In this document: positions 26,369 through 39,569 of the stretch, in pieces
How the letters are laid out: every line of letters begins with the position of its first letter
How positions within the stretch are numbered: the stretch's first letter is position 1
DNA from: Mycobacterium sp. ENV421
GTDB lineage: Bacteria; Actinomycetota; Actinomycetes; Mycobacteriales; Mycobacteriaceae
Reading direction: 5' to 3'
NCBI RefSeq assembly: GCF_002887815.1
Contig: NZ_PDHO01000003.1
Span: 1 to 64,000, forward strand
Length of the DNA: 64,000 nt
Notes under the pieces: generated by a model
The model's input: the letters and a program-made list of their open reading frames with translations, nothing else
Told to the model about the DNA's origin: nothing
The model's database searches: none
Translations under genes and position numbers: made by a program

Positions 26369-26375
26369 GTACGTC

Positions 26376-26495
26376 TCACTCGTCGAGCGTGTGCCAGACC
26401 TCGCCGCGGCGGGCCCGAATGACCGCGGCGCCCGCGACCAACACTGCCAACAGCAATGCAATCCGCACGGGCGCCCTTCCCGATGACCGAGACAT
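26376..26495 (-). CDS. 39-residue membrane peptide (DLW-39-like)
   Basis: A 40-codon frame between tRNA-Ile and tRNA-Ala on the same strand: basic start MSRSSGRAPVR, one hydrophobic helix IALLLAVLVAGAAVI, then RARRGEVWHTLDE. The length (39), layout and site downstream of gyrA match the actinobacterial DLW-39 family, as I recall it, though the end here reads EVWHTLDE rather than a clean DLW. The start lies three bases after the tRNA-Ile 3' end, so it would have to be translated from a tRNA-processing intermediate. Confidence 0.65.
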   Translation of the reverse strand: MSRSSGRAPVRIALLLAVLVAGAAVIRARRGEVWHTLDE

Positions 26496-26497
26496 CG

Positions 26498-26571
26498 TGG
26501 GCCTAGGAGGACTCGAACCTCCGACCTCTTCGTTATCAGCGAAGCGCTCTAACCGCCTGAGCTATAGGCCC
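26498..26571 (-). tRNA. ileT: tRNA-Ile (anticodon GAT)
   Basis: A 74-base cloverleaf. Acceptor GGGCCTA pairs perfectly with TAGGCCC, D arm AGCTCAGGCGGTTAGAGC, anticodon stem CTTCG/CGAAG with GAT in CTGATAA, T-loop TTCGAGT, discriminator A. It is followed on the same strand by the 39-residue frame and tRNA-Ala. Confidence 0.97.
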
Positions 26572-26640
26572 GTATTTGCATACGACCGAGCGCCGAGATT
26601 ACCCCACCGGAGGTGCTGCACCCAAACCGGTGCACCGGCG

Positions 26641-27540
26641 CTAGTCCCGGTCGGCCAGCGTGACCTCGATACCGCCGACGATGTCGGTGCTGAGGTTGTA
26701 GATGAACGCTCCGACGGTGGCCATCGCCGTCAGCAGCACGATATTCACCAGCCCGATGAGCGCCGCTCCGCCGAAGATCGCGCCGCTGGACACCAGCTCG
26801 CCGCCACCACCGCTGGTGGCCGTCAGCAAGTCGCCGACGTTGCTGTTCAGCTTGCTCCACACGCCCATACCGCCGAGCACCAGATACAGGAACGCCACCG
26901 CGACCATCCACACGAAGAACAACGCCACCGACAGCAGCAGCGACACCTTCAGTGCGCTCCACGGATCGATACGCCGAATCTGCATGCTGGCCCGCACCGG
27001 TCCGCGAGCGCGGTTGGCACCGACCTGAACGCGGGTGGACGGCCCGGCCGATCGCGTCGGCTGCTCGGGCGCCGGTTTGCGTTGCTGCGCAACCGGCTTG
27101 GGCGGGGCAACGCCCGACAGGTCCGGTAGCTCGCTGACATAGCCCTCGGGACGGGCGCCCTCGGGACGGTTGCCCTCGGCTCGCGACTCCGGCCGTGTCT
27201 CGGACCTGGCTTCGGGACGAAGTTCGCCCCGGGACTCCGGCTTGCGCTCCGGCTGTTGCGGACCGCCCGGCCCTGGATCGGGCGCGGCGGTGCCGCTGAT
27301 GAAGCGGTTCACCCGCTGCTCGAGGCCCGGACCTCCCGGCTGCGCCTGGCGGGGTTGCCCCTCACCGGCCGGTCGCTGGGGTGCGCCGCCCTGCCGCGCT
27401 CGCGCAGCACCGCGCTGCCACGGCGGGGCCTCGCCGGACTCACCGTTGGTGAGTCGGGGACCGGTCCGCTCGGCCGAGCCGGTCCCGTTGGCCGGGCCCT
27501 CACTCGGTCCGGGTTGACCCGGCTCGTTCGGTGCGCTCAC
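26641..27540 (-). CDS. DUF3566 domain membrane protein
   Basis: A 299-residue protein equivalent to Rv0007. Residues 1-195 are a disordered Pro/Gly/Arg/Glu-rich region with repeated RPE(A/S)R-type units. The C-terminal DUF3566 domain (about 200-299) begins [22 protein letters not shown] and contains two membrane segments. It is found next to gyrA throughout actinobacteria; function unknown. The start is GTG at 27540, five bases after AGGAG; the GTG one codon earlier is too close to it. It lies 31 bases after gyrA and is probably cotranscribed. Confidence 0.88.
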   Translation of the reverse strand: MSAPNEPGQPGPSEGPANGTGSAERTGPRLTNGESGEAPPWQRGAARARQGGAPQRPAGEGQPRQAQPGGPGLEQRVNRFISGTAAPDPGPGGPQQPERKPESRGELRPEARSETRPESRAEGNRPEGARPEGYVSELPDLSGVAPPKPVAQQRKPAPEQPTRSAGPSTRVQVGANRARGPVRASMQIRRIDPWSALKVSLLLSVALFFVWMVAVAFLYLVLGGMGVWSKLNSNVGDLLTATSGGGGELVSSGAIFGGAALIGLVNIVLLTAMATVGAFIYNLSTDIVGGIEVTLADRD

Positions 27541-27571
27541 CACCACTCCTAACCTGTCGCCCCGCCGCGCG

Positions 27572-30103
<2,532 letters not shown>

Positions 30104-30141
30104 GTGATTCCTCTGTTGTCCCTACGAAGGGCGATACGTCA

Positions 30142-32193
<2,052 letters not shown>

Positions 32194-32377
32194 TCACCGG
32201 CCGCGCGCGGGTCCTGACCAGTCTACCGGTAAGTGCGTTCCGGACTGATTCTGCGGCCGCGTTTCTACACACCTAGTTGACCCGTGCACGGAATTTCTCG
32301 GATTGCCATACGTGGTGACGCTTGACACGGTGGTCGGCGCGCGTCTCGTGGCTGTCAGCCGACAGTGGCGGTGCGGC

Positions 32378-32941
32378 TCACCCGTAGGTGTCCCGCGGCC
32401 CGCGCCCAGAGATGTGCAGCGGGCCTTTTCGCCACGACGGAGCCACCGGGCCGGTGATCTTCATCGACTTCACCACCCCGTCGCCGACAGCGGCGGCGAT
32501 TTTGGCCAACAGCTGCGACTGCACCATCCGCAACTGGGTCGCCCACGCAGTCGATTCGGCGGCCACGCTCAACACACCGTCGCGCAGGGTGGTCGGCTGG
32601 GCGTGCTCGGCGATCTGTTCGCCGACCACCGTCGCCCACTGGGCGAACACCGCGCCCTCGGCGACCCGGCCGGTCCAACCACGCGATTTCGCCAGGTCGT
32701 TGGCGGCTGTCCCGAACGTCTGTGGATCACGGCGATCCGGCCCGGGCCCCGACCAGGTCCGGCGACTGCCCCGCTCGGCGCCCCGCCTGGCCCGGGGAGA
32801 GCGGCCGCCACGACCGACTTCCTTGCCCTGGCTGCGGGCCGCACCGCGGGCTTCCTCCAATGCGCGGCGCACCAGATCCATCCCGGCCAGATTCGTGAGG
32901 TGCTCGGGCGGACCGGCCGGCTCGTCCTCAGGTTCGGTCAT
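32378..32941 (-). CDS. DUF721 (DciA-like) protein
   Basis: A 187-residue protein equivalent to Rv0004. The N-terminal half is basic and disordered ([19 protein letters not shown]); the C-terminal DUF721 domain starts at [17 protein letters not shown] and includes [22 protein letters not shown]721 proteins related to DciA help load the replicative helicase where DnaC is absent; this is established for other bacteria and inferred here from the site beside recF and dnaA. The start at 32941 overlaps the recF stop (ATGA). Confidence 0.87.
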   Translation of the reverse strand: MTEPEDEPAGPPEHLTNLAGMDLVRRALEEARGAARSQGKEVGRGGRSPRARRGAERGSRRTWSGPGPDRRDPQTFGTAANDLAKSRGWTGRVAEGAVFAQWATVVGEQIAEHAQPTTLRDGVLSVAAESTAWATQLRMVQSQLLAKIAAAVGDGVVKSMKITGPVAPSWRKGPLHISGRGPRDTYG

Positions 32942-34086
32942 GTCACCACCTCCGACATCCGGCCGCCGTCGTCGTCGCGCAAGCTGATGCCGATCCGGGT
33001 GGCGTCCCAATCGCTCGGGATGTCTTCCCCGACGGCCGCGGTGATGAGTACCTGCTCGGCGTCGGCGGCCACACCGGCCAAGGCCCGCCGCCGCGCGTTG
33101 TCCAGCTCGGCGAACACGTCGTCGAGGATCAGCACCGGTTCGCTGCCCTCGGTGCGCAACAGTTCATAGGACGCCAACCGCAACGCCAATGCCATCGACC
33201 AGGATTCACCGTGACTGGCGAACCCCTTGGCCGGCTGATCACCGAGCCGCAGTTCCACATCGTCGCGGTGTGGTCCGACCAGGCACATCCCACGTTCCAG
33301 TTCCGCGCCGCGCCGCGCCGCGAGGCCAGCCAGCAGAGCGGCCTCCAGATACTCGACGTCGTGACCGTCGTCCGTCCCGTCGAGGACACTGCTGCGGTAG
33401 CTGATCGCCGCCGGGCGCGACGCCGGGGCCAGTAGCTGATAAGCCTTCTCGACCTCAGGCGCGAGGAGATTCGTCAGCTCGATCCGGGCCGCCATCAGCT
33501 GGGCTCCGTGTGCGGCCAGGTGGCCGTCCCACACGTCGAGGGTTTCGAGAACTCCAGAATCGCCCCGAAAGCGCGCTCCCGCAGCGGATTTCAACAACGC
33601 GGTGCGCTGTTTGAGCACCTTGTCGTAGTCGGCGCGGATCGCCGCGACCCGTGGCCGGCGCACTGAGGCAAGCTCGTCGAGGTAGCGCCGGCGTTCGCCG
33701 GGGTCGCCACGGACCAGGGCCAGATCCTCGGGCGCGAACAGCACGGCGCGAACAGCACCGAGGATTTCGCGGGTACTGCGTACCGGGGAGCGGTTCAGGC
33801 GCGCCTTGTTGGCGCGCCCGGCCGCGATCTCGAGATCGATCGCCAATTCCCGACCCTCGTTGACGACGATCGTCGAGACCACCGCACGCTCGGCGCCGGC
33901 CCGGATCAGAGGCGCGTCGGTGGCGACCCGGTGCGACCCAAGCGTCGCGCAATACCACAGCGCCTCAACGAGATTGGTTTTGCCGAATCCGTTCGGTCCG
34001 ACGAACACGGTTCGGCCCGGCGCCAATTCGATATCGACGCTTTCCCACGACCGGAAGTCGCGGAGCGTCAGGTGCCGGACATACAT
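32938..34086 (-). CDS. recF: DNA replication and repair protein RecF
   Basis: A 382-residue SMC-like ATPase. Walker A is [14 protein letters not shown] near residue 30, the signature region is around [13 protein letters not shown] and Walker B is [13 protein letters not shown]. RecF recognises gapped DNA and helps RecOR load RecA. It lies ten bases downstream of gnd and overlaps the DUF721 gene by four bases. Confidence 0.97.
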   Translation of the reverse strand: MYVRHLTLRDFRSWESVDIELAPGRTVFVGPNGFGKTNLVEALWYCATLGSHRVATDAPLIRAGAERAVVSTIVVNEGRELAIDLEIAAGRANKARLNRSPVRSTREILGAVRAVLFAPEDLALVRGDPGERRRYLDELASVRRPRVAAIRADYDKVLKQRTALLKSAAGARFRGDSGVLETLDVWDGHLAAHGAQLMAARIELTNLLAPEVEKAYQLLAPASRPAAISYRSSVLDGTDDGHDVEYLEAALLAGLAARRGAELERGMCLVGPHRDDVELRLGDQPAKGFASHGESWSMALALRLASYELLRTEGSEPVLILDDVFAELDNARRRALAGVAADAEQVLITAAVGEDIPSDWDATRIGISLRDDDGGRMSEVVT

Positions 34087-34095
34087 TGCGGCTGG

Positions 34096-34989
34096 TTATC
34101 CCGACACCGAGACCCGCTTGACCGCGTGCCCACCGAACTGATTACGCAGTGCCGAAACGGCTTTCATCGTCGGCGAATCTTCTTGCCGCGACGCGAAACG
34201 TGCGAACAGCGATGCTGCGATCACCGGCATCGGCACCCGGTGGCGGATGGCCTCTTCCACCGTCCAGCGGCCCTCACCGGAATCCTCGGTGTATCCGGAG
34301 ATGGCGTCGAACGCGGGGTCTTCCTTCAGCGCCTTGGCCAGCAGCTGCTGCAGCCACGAGCGCACGACTGTGCCGTTGGTCCATGCCTGGATCACCGCTT
34401 GGGTGTCTGTGATCAGCGGTTCGGCGGCAAGCAGCTCATACCCCTCGGCGTAGGCCATCATCAGCCCGTACTCGATACCGTTGTGCACCATTTTCGCGTA
34501 GTGACCCGCACCGACCGGGCCGGCATGCACGAAACCGTCAGCCAGATCCCCCGGCGGCCGCAGCGTGTCGAAGATCGGCATCACCCGGGCGACGTCCTCG
34601 TCGCTACCGCCGACCATCAGGCCGTAGCCTTCGGCCAAACCCCAGATACCGCCGGAGACACCCGCGTCGACAAACGAAATGCAGTTCTTGCCAAGCAATT
34701 CCGCGTGCGGACCGTCTTCGGTGTACTTGGAGTTGCCGCCGTCGACCACCAGGTCACCCGGGCTGAGCACCTCCGCCAGTGAGCTGATCGTGTCATCGGT
34801 GATCGGCCCGGACGGCACCATCACCCAGATCACCCGCGGTGCGCTGAGCGCCTCGGCGAGTGCGGCCAGGGTCGGTACATCGGTGACCTCGGGTCTCGGG
34901 TCGTACCCGACGACTTCGTGTCCGCCTTCGCGCAACCGCTGGCGCATGTTGAAGCCCATTTTTCCAAGACCGACCAAACCCAGCTGCAT
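34096..34989 (-). CDS. gnd: 6-phosphogluconate dehydrogenase (decarboxylating), short form
   Basis: A 297-residue NAD(P)-dependent enzyme of the shorter YqeC/GndA-type group. The Rossmann motif is LGLVGLGKMGFNM, followed by the substrate signature FVDAGVSGGIWG and the catalytic region HNGIEYGLMMAYAEG. It oxidises 6-phosphogluconate to ribulose 5-phosphate with release of CO2. Its place between dnaN and recF is a metabolic gene inside the replication cluster, seen in fast-growing mycobacteria and absent from M. tuberculosis as I recall. Confidence 0.93.
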   Translation of the reverse strand: MQLGLVGLGKMGFNMRQRLREGGHEVVGYDPRPEVTDVPTLAALAEALSAPRVIWVMVPSGPITDDTISSLAEVLSPGDLVVDGGNSKYTEDGPHAELLGKNCISFVDAGVSGGIWGLAEGYGLMVGGSDEDVARVMPIFDTLRPPGDLADGFVHAGPVGAGHYAKMVHNGIEYGLMMAYAEGYELLAAEPLITDTQAVIQAWTNGTVVRSWLQQLLAKALKEDPAFDAISGYTEDSGEGRWTVEEAIRHRVPMPVIAASLFARFASRQEDSPTMKAVSALRNQFGGHAVKRVSVSG

Positions 34990-35016
34990 GACTGCCTCTC
35001 TACGTCGGGGACCCGG

Positions 35017-36204
35017 TCAGCCTGGCAGACGGACCGGCATCAACAGGTATACGTAGTCGGTCTGAACGGCCGGGAACGGTCCGGTGCCATCCACCTGTGT
35101 TTCCGCATTCGCGGGCCGCAACACCGCTGGGCGGCTGGGAGTAGTGAACCCGAACGTCACCCGGTCGGAATGCAGCGACCCCAGGCCGTCGGTCAGGTAG
35201 GTGGGATTGAAGGCGATCGTCAACGGCTCGCCGGCGAACTCGACATCCAAGTCCTCCTCGGCGCGGCCGACGTCGTCGGCACCAGCCGACAGGTGCAACA
35301 CGCCGTCGCCGAATTCCATCCGAACCTGCGCGCCGCGATCGGCAACCAACGCCACACGCTTGATGGCTTCGGTGAGCTCACCGACTCCGATGGTCGCCAC
35401 CGCGGTGTGCTCGGCGGGCAGCAACTGACGGAACTTCGGGAACTCGGCGTCCAGCAGGCGAGTGGTGCTGCGCTTGCCGCCGCTACGGATTCCCAACAGG
35501 CCTTCCTTGCCCACGGCCGAACCGGCACCCAGAGCCAGGTGAACCTCAGAGCCGGACGTCCCGGCCTTGGCGGCTTCGGCCAACGTCTTGGCCGGCACCA
35601 GCACCGCGGCTTCCAGGCTGGGGGAGGAGGTCGACCAGGTCAGTTCACGCACGGCCAACCGGAACCGGTCCGTCGCCGCCAAAACCACTGTCTCACCGGA
35701 AATCTCCACCCGGATGCCGGTCAGCATCGGCAGCGTGTCGTCGCGGCCTGCGGCAACCGCCACCTGGCCGATCGCCTCGCCGAACAGATCGGCGGAGATG
35801 ACACCGGTCTCCTCCGGCAATTCCGGCAGCGCCGGGTAGTCCTCGACCGCCATGGTCGGCAACGAGAACCGCGCGCTTCCACAGCTCAGCGCCACACGGG
35901 TGCCTTCGACGCTGACGTCGACCGGCTTGGCCGGCAGCGCCCTGGTGATGTCGGACAACAACCGACCGGATACCAAAACGCTTCCAGGAGAAGCGATTTC
36001 GGCGGGGACCCGGACCTCGGCCGACACCTCGTAATCGAAGCCGGAGATGGTCAAACCCTCGTCGGTGCCGGTCAGCAGCACGCCGGCCAGCACCGGCACC
36101 GTCGGCCGGGTCGGAAGGTTACGGGCAACCCAGGCCACCGCGTCGGCGAAGTCCTCCCGCACCAAGCGGAACTTCAGGTCGGAGCCAACCGTCGTCGTTG
36201 CCAC
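35017..36204 (-). CDS. dnaN: DNA polymerase III sliding clamp (beta subunit)
   Basis: A 395-residue protein with three clamp domains that dimerises into a ring around DNA. It begins with GTG and [23 protein letters not shown], has [10 protein letters not shown] near residue 38 and ends [12 protein letters not shown], the usual clamp C-terminus. It tethers the polymerase and also binds repair proteins. It lies directly after oriC in the same direction as dnaA and before gnd. Confidence 0.97.
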   Translation of the reverse strand: MATTTVGSDLKFRLVREDFADAVAWVARNLPTRPTVPVLAGVLLTGTDEGLTISGFDYEVSAEVRVPAEIASPGSVLVSGRLLSDITRALPAKPVDVSVEGTRVALSCGSARFSLPTMAVEDYPALPELPEETGVISADLFGEAIGQVAVAAGRDDTLPMLTGIRVEISGETVVLAATDRFRLAVRELTWSTSSPSLEAAVLVPAKTLAEAAKAGTSGSEVHLALGAGSAVGKEGLLGIRSGGKRSTTRLLDAEFPKFRQLLPAEHTAVATIGVGELTEAIKRVALVADRGAQVRMEFGDGVLHLSAGADDVGRAEEDLDVEFAGEPLTIAFNPTYLTDGLGSLHSDRVTFGFTTPSRPAVLRPANAETQVDGTGPFPAVQTDYVYLLMPVRLPG

Positions 36205-36453
36205 GTCTACATAGTCCCTTCATCACCCAATAACCCCGACCAGCGTCCACCGCGTGCCGGAGCACGGATGAGCGTGATCTGTGAGCGACAGCCGCTGAAC
36301 GGCAGTCAGAACAACAACCGTAGAGCGTCGGACGCCATCTTGAAAGCTAATCGATCGCGGTGACAAGAGCACCGCGACACCGTGCCGGATGCCCTGTGAA
36401 CCGGCTGCTCCCCAAGCCTGTCTTCAAAGAGGTAAATGGAAGAGAGAGAACGG

Positions 36454-36465
36454 TAATAGTAATAG
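36454..36465 (-). promoter_or_regulatory. Putative DnaA-trio unwinding element
   Basis: TAATAGTAATAG on the plus strand. Read from the minus-strand DnaA box at 36479-36487 across a 13-base G/C-rich spacer, the trinucleotides on the complementary strand are 3'-GAT-AAT-GAT-AAT-5', the pattern of the bacterial DnaA-trio where single-stranded DnaA assembly begins. Four trios are visible. Confidence 0.65.
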
Positions 36466-36478
36466 GGCCTGTGCAACC

Positions 36479-36487
36479 TGTGGACTA
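36479..36487 (-). promoter_or_regulatory. DnaA box (TAGTCCACA)
   Basis: On the minus strand TAGTCCACA, one mismatch from TTGTCCACA. It borders the G/C-rich spacer before the DnaA-trio-like element, which would make it the anchoring box for origin melting. Confidence 0.65.
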
Positions 36488-36522
36488 GCCGACCGATTGC
36501 CTGCTCCGGCGGTGTGACGCCA

Positions 36523-36531
36523 TGTGGACCA
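36523..36531 (-). promoter_or_regulatory. DnaA box (TGGTCCACA)
   Basis: On the minus strand TGGTCCACA, one mismatch from the mycobacterial consensus TTGTCCACA, in the same orientation as the box at 36479. Confidence 0.65.
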
Positions 36532-36623
36532 GTTGTGCATGACTGCGGGCGAATCACACGACTGGTGTGCACAGCCGGCGGTTGTTCATTGTCATTCCGA
36601 TACTTCCCTCGCGATGTGAGGTG

Positions 36624-36632
36624 TTGTCCACA
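36624..36632 (+). promoter_or_regulatory. DnaA box (TTGTCCACA)
   Basis: Exact mycobacterial consensus on the plus strand, part of the dnaA-proximal box cluster. Five bases further on is an oppositely oriented box. Confidence 0.8.
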
Positions 36633-36636
36633 ACTG

Positions 36637-36645
36637 TGTGCACAA
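36637..36645 (-). promoter_or_regulatory. DnaA box (TTGTGCACA)
   Basis: On the minus strand TTGTGCACA, a common variant of the mycobacterial box, facing the consensus box at 36624. Confidence 0.7.
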
Positions 36646-36715
36646 GCCCAGAGTGTGACGGGTGGTACGACAGTGGCCGAAGTTTTTCGCGGCGATGACA
36701 GAAAAAGTGGAGATT

Positions 36716-38218
36716 TCAGCGCTTGGAACGCTGGCGGATCCGGGTGGTGAGCTCCTTGACGTGATCGAACACCTCACGCCGATGGGCCATTTCACCGCGA
36801 ATCTTCTTCTCCGCGTACATGACCGTGGTGTGATCACGGCCGAACGCCTGCCCGATCTTGGGCAGTGACAAGTCAGTGAGCTCCCGGCACAGATACATGG
36901 CGATCTGCCGCGACTGAGCCAGTGCCCGGGTCTTGCCGGGCCCCCGCAATTCCTCGACGGTGGTGTCGAAGTACTCGGCGGTGGCCGCCATGATGGCCGC
37001 GGTGCTGATCTGCATCGTGCCGGCATCGGCGATCAGGTCGCGCAACACGATCTCGGCGAGTGCCTTGTCGATCGGTGTCTTGTTCAGCGAGGCGAACGCG
37101 GTGACACGAATCAACGCGCCCTCGAGCTCGCGAATGTTGCGCTCGATGCTGCTGGCGATGAGCTCCAGGACGTCATCGGGGACGTCGAGACGCTCCATCT
37201 GCGCCTTCTTCCGCAAAATCGCGATGCGGGTTTCGAGTTCGGGCGGCTGGACGTCGGTGATCAGTCCCCACTCGAACCTGGTCCGCAGCCGATCTTCGAG
37301 GGTGGCCAGCTGTTTGGGCGGCCGGTCCGAGGAGATCACGATCTGCTTGTTGGCGTTGTGCAGCGTATTGAAGGTATGGAAGAACTCTTCCTGGATACCT
37401 TCTTTGCCTTCGATGAACTGGATGTCGTCCACCAGGAGCACATCGATGTCGCGATAGCTGCGTTTGAACGCGACCTTGCGGTCGTCACGCAGCGAGTTGA
37501 TGAAGTCGTTGGTGAACTCTTCGGTGGAGACGTACTTCACCCGCATGCCGGGAAACAGCCGTTGCGCATAATTTCCGGCAGCGTGCAGCAGGTGGGTCTT
37601 GCCCAGTCCGGACTCACCCCAGATGAACAACGGGTTGTATGCGCGGGCCGGTGCCTCGGCGATCGCCAGGGCCGCCGCGTGTGCGAACCGATTCGAGGCA
37701 CCGATGACGAAGGTGTCAAAGGTATAGCGGCGATTGAGGCTGATGCCGGGCGCTTCGGCCGACGGGTTACTGCGCGGCCGCTCGATGAAGTAACTCGGCC
37801 AGGTCTCGTGAGCGCTGGCCAGTGCCTCGCGATCTTCGTCCACCTCGTCGAGGTCGGAGTCGACGACGGCCGGCTCCGCGGCGGCGGGTTCGCTCTCTTC
37901 TTCCAGGGCGGGCGGGGCGATCCGAACACCGAGCTCGACCCGCTGACCCAGGCGCCGGCTGAGGGCGTCGACGATCTGGGTGCGCAGATGACGTTCGATC
38001 TCGTTCTGCACGAAGCTGCTCGGCACTGACAGCAGAGCGAAGCCTTCGGCGATGGTGAGTGGTTGAACCAACTTGAGCCACGCGCGTTGCTGCGGAGTCA
38101 GCGGTGCATCGCCACCAGTTCCGTTACTGGGGCGCTGGTCCGCAGTTCCGTCGCCGTTGAGCTCGGCGACAACCGAACTCCACACCGTGGCGAACGCTGA
38201 ACCGGGATCATCGGTCAA
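36716..38218 (-). CDS. dnaA: Chromosomal replication initiator protein DnaA
   Basis: A 500-residue initiator ATPase. Domain I (1-90) begins [22 protein letters not shown], domain II is an acidic linker ([19 protein letters not shown]), domain III has Walker [14 protein letters not shown] and Walker [10 protein letters not shown], and domain IV has the box-recognition [15 protein letters not shown]. It binds DnaA boxes and melts oriC. The start codon is TTG with AGGGGGA upstream, as in M. tuberculosis. Three DnaA boxes lie 60-92 bases before it, so autoregulation is likely. Confidence 0.98.
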   Translation of the reverse strand: MTDDPGSAFATVWSSVVAELNGDGTADQRPSNGTGGDAPLTPQQRAWLKLVQPLTIAEGFALLSVPSSFVQNEIERHLRTQIVDALSRRLGQRVELGVRIAPPALEEESEPAAAEPAVVDSDLDEVDEDREALASAHETWPSYFIERPRSNPSAEAPGISLNRRYTFDTFVIGASNRFAHAAALAIAEAPARAYNPLFIWGESGLGKTHLLHAAGNYAQRLFPGMRVKYVSTEEFTNDFINSLRDDRKVAFKRSYRDIDVLLVDDIQFIEGKEGIQEEFFHTFNTLHNANKQIVISSDRPPKQLATLEDRLRTRFEWGLITDVQPPELETRIAILRKKAQMERLDVPDDVLELIASSIERNIRELEGALIRVTAFASLNKTPIDKALAEIVLRDLIADAGTMQISTAAIMAATAEYFDTTVEELRGPGKTRALAQSRQIAMYLCRELTDLSLPKIGQAFGRDHTTVMYAEKKIRGEMAHRREVFDHVKELTTRIRQRSKR

Positions 38219-38278
38219 CGACAGATCCCCCTGGTCGCAAGGTCGGGCAAGAAACCAATAGCTGAGCCGACGAACGAT

Positions 38279-38310
38279 CTGTCCACAAAGTTATCCACAG
38301 GTGTGGACAG
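38279..38310. promoter_or_regulatory. Cluster of three DnaA boxes upstream of dnaA
   Basis: CTGTCCACA at 38279-38287, perfect TTATCCACA at 38291-38299 and inverted CTGTCCACA (TGTGGACAG) at 38302-38310. They lie 61-92 bases upstream of the dnaA start. On the minus strand the middle box runs into TAACTT, a possible -10, so DnaA binding would cover the dnaA promoter. Confidence 0.8.
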
Positions 38311-38587
38311 GACAGTCGGCTCGCCTCGGAGCATATCGGCGAAGGGTCACGGGTCGGCAGTAATCCCCGCATTGATCTCGTGTGGACCGTTCGCCGACCT
38401 GTTCCCCCGCTTGGTGATTGCGCGCCGCCTCGATCTGAAACGGCTTTGGCAGAAGCTAACAGTTTTCGGGGCGAGTGCCAACCGTTCTGCAACATTCGGA
38501 TCACGACGAGATAACGGCGCCGTGCGGGAACGGTGACGGCTGTGGCAGCAGTGGACGGTGCGGTGATCGACGGCACGACAAGGCGGT

Positions 38588-38616
38588 TTGACCAGGGGAA
38601 GTGAGGTCAGTACCCT
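38588..38616 (+). promoter_or_regulatory. Promoter of the rpmH operon
   Basis: TTGACC (38588-38593), 17 bases, TACCCT (38611-38616). Both hexamers fit the mycobacterial housekeeping sigma consensus at ideal spacing. Transcription would start near 38623 and give a leader of about 150 bases before rpmH. Confidence 0.75.
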
Positions 38617-38775
38617 CGAACAGTCGCCCATACGTCGGCGATACGGCTGCGACCGATTCGGGACCGCGCCGGTTAGAGCGAGACCAGAGCTTACCAACGG
38701 CAGTCGCGAAAGCCGGTGTACACGCGCAAGCGTGTGCTTCGGACAGCGACCGCCAAACGACGAGGAGATATAGCC

Positions 38776-38919
38776 GTGGCCAAGGGCAAGCGGACCTTCC
38801 AGCCGAACAACCGGCGCCGGGCGCGAGTTCACGGCTTCCGTCTGCGCATGCGGACGCGCGCCGGGCGCGCCATCGTGTCGGGCCGGCGCCGCAAGGGTCG
38901 TCAGTCACTGACTGCCTGA
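38776..38919 (+). CDS. rpmH: 50S ribosomal protein L34
   Basis: A 47-residue basic protein ([20 protein letters not shown] onward, ending [12 protein letters not shown]), full length for L34, a component of the large ribosomal subunit. The start is GTG at 38776 with ACGAGGAGAT upstream. A longer frame from 38716 adds no conserved sequence. It is first in the rpmH-rnpA-yidD-yidC-jag series, with rnpA 18 bases on. Confidence 0.96.
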   Translation: MAKGKRTFQPNNRRRARVHGFRLRMRTRAGRAIVSGRRRKGRQSLTA

Positions 38920-38937
38920 TCCACGGGATCACGCGGC

Positions 38938-39294
38938 GTGCTCCCGGCTCAGTTCCGGATGACACGGTCTGCGGAGTTCGGCGCCACCATCAAGCACGGG
39001 GTGCGAGCGGCGCAGCCGGATCTCGTCGTGCACGCACGACGGATGATCGACTGCGCCGACGGACCCCGGATCGGCTTGGTCGTGTCGAAGTCGGTCGGTA
39101 ACGCGGTGCAGCGACACCAGGTGTCTCGTCGTCTGCGGCACGTGGCCCGATCTGTTCTCCCGGATCTGACTGCAGATGAGCGCATCGTGATCCGCGCGCT
39201 GCCCAGTAGCCGCGACGCGATCTCGGCCCGCCTCGAACAGCAGCTGCGAACGAGCATCCGGCGGACCCACTCGTTGATGGAGAAGACGCAATGA
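38938..39294 (+). CDS. rnpA: Ribonuclease P protein component
   Basis: A 118-residue basic protein that assists the RNase P RNA in trimming tRNA 5' ends. The family signature [24 protein letters not shown] is complete. The GTG start at 38938 gives [15 protein letters not shown], matching family starts. The stop overlaps the yidD start (ATGA). Confidence 0.96.
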   Translation: MLPAQFRMTRSAEFGATIKHGVRAAQPDLVVHARRMIDCADGPRIGLVVSKSVGNAVQRHQVSRRLRHVARSVLPDLTADERIVIRALPSSRDAISARLEQQLRTSIRRTHSLMEKTQ

Positions 39295-39569
39295 GTCGTC
39301 TCCCGGCTCGCGTCGTGATCTTTCTCGTCGAGCTCTACCGACACACCATCTCGCCACTGCGACTGCCGACCTGTCGGTTCACCCCGACCTGCAGTCAGTA
39401 CGCCGTGGACGCACTGACCGAGTACGGATTGATTCGCGGTGGTTGGCTGACCGTTATCCGCCTCGGGAAGTGTGGTCCGTGGCATCGGGGAGGATGGGAC
39501 CCAATACCCGAGCGGCGCCCGCAGGTGCCCGGGTCCGAGTGCAACGAACGCAGGAGCACGCATGTTTAA
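39291..39569 (+). CDS. yidD: Membrane protein insertion efficiency factor YidD
   Basis: A 92-residue protein with the compact YidD signature: [31 protein letters not shown], the three cysteines, and [11 protein letters not shown]. It is peripheral to the membrane and supports YidC-dependent insertion. It overlaps rnpA by four bases and yidC by eight. Confidence 0.95.
   Translation: MSRLPARVVIFLVELYRHTISPLRLPTCRFTPTCSQYAVDALTEYGLIRGGWLTVIRLGKCGPWHRGGWDPIPERRPQVPGSECNERRSTHV

Larger units (their letters stand above)
36205..36715. other. oriC: Chromosomal replication origin oriC (dnaA-dnaN intergenic region)
   Basis: A 511-base gene-free region between dnaA and dnaN, the established place of oriC in mycobacteria. 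The dnaA-proximal part (36470-36660) holds several DnaA-box-like sequences, including TTGTCCACA at 36624. The stretch 36421-36466 is A/T-rich (TAAATGG, GGTAATAGTAATAGG) and a likely unwinding element. TGTGAC, the complement of GTCACA, occurs at 36513 and 36654, and may be MtrA-type sites. No gene is present; the dnaN promoter should lie at the low-coordinate end. Confidence 0.93.
38219..38775. other. dnaA-rpmH divergent intergenic region
   Basis: A 557-base gene-free region that holds the promoters of dnaA (leftward) and rpmH-rnpA-yidD-yidC (rightward). The first 100 bases contain a DnaA-box cluster, and 38588-38616 is a strong rpmH promoter. Between them (about 38340-38580) I see no gene or clear repeat; TTTTGCCAAAG-like A/T stretches may hold further dnaA or rpmH start sites. 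Confidence 0.8.

Noticed and set aside
26624..26640. CCGGTGCACCGG palindrome after the DUF3566 gene as a terminator
   Set aside because: Only a 12-base palindrome with no loop of suitable size or T-tract; not enough to call.
38601..39101. 166-residue frame covering the rpmH region
   Set aside because: Overlaps rpmH and rnpA in another frame and lacks family similarity; the region upstream is the rpmH leader.
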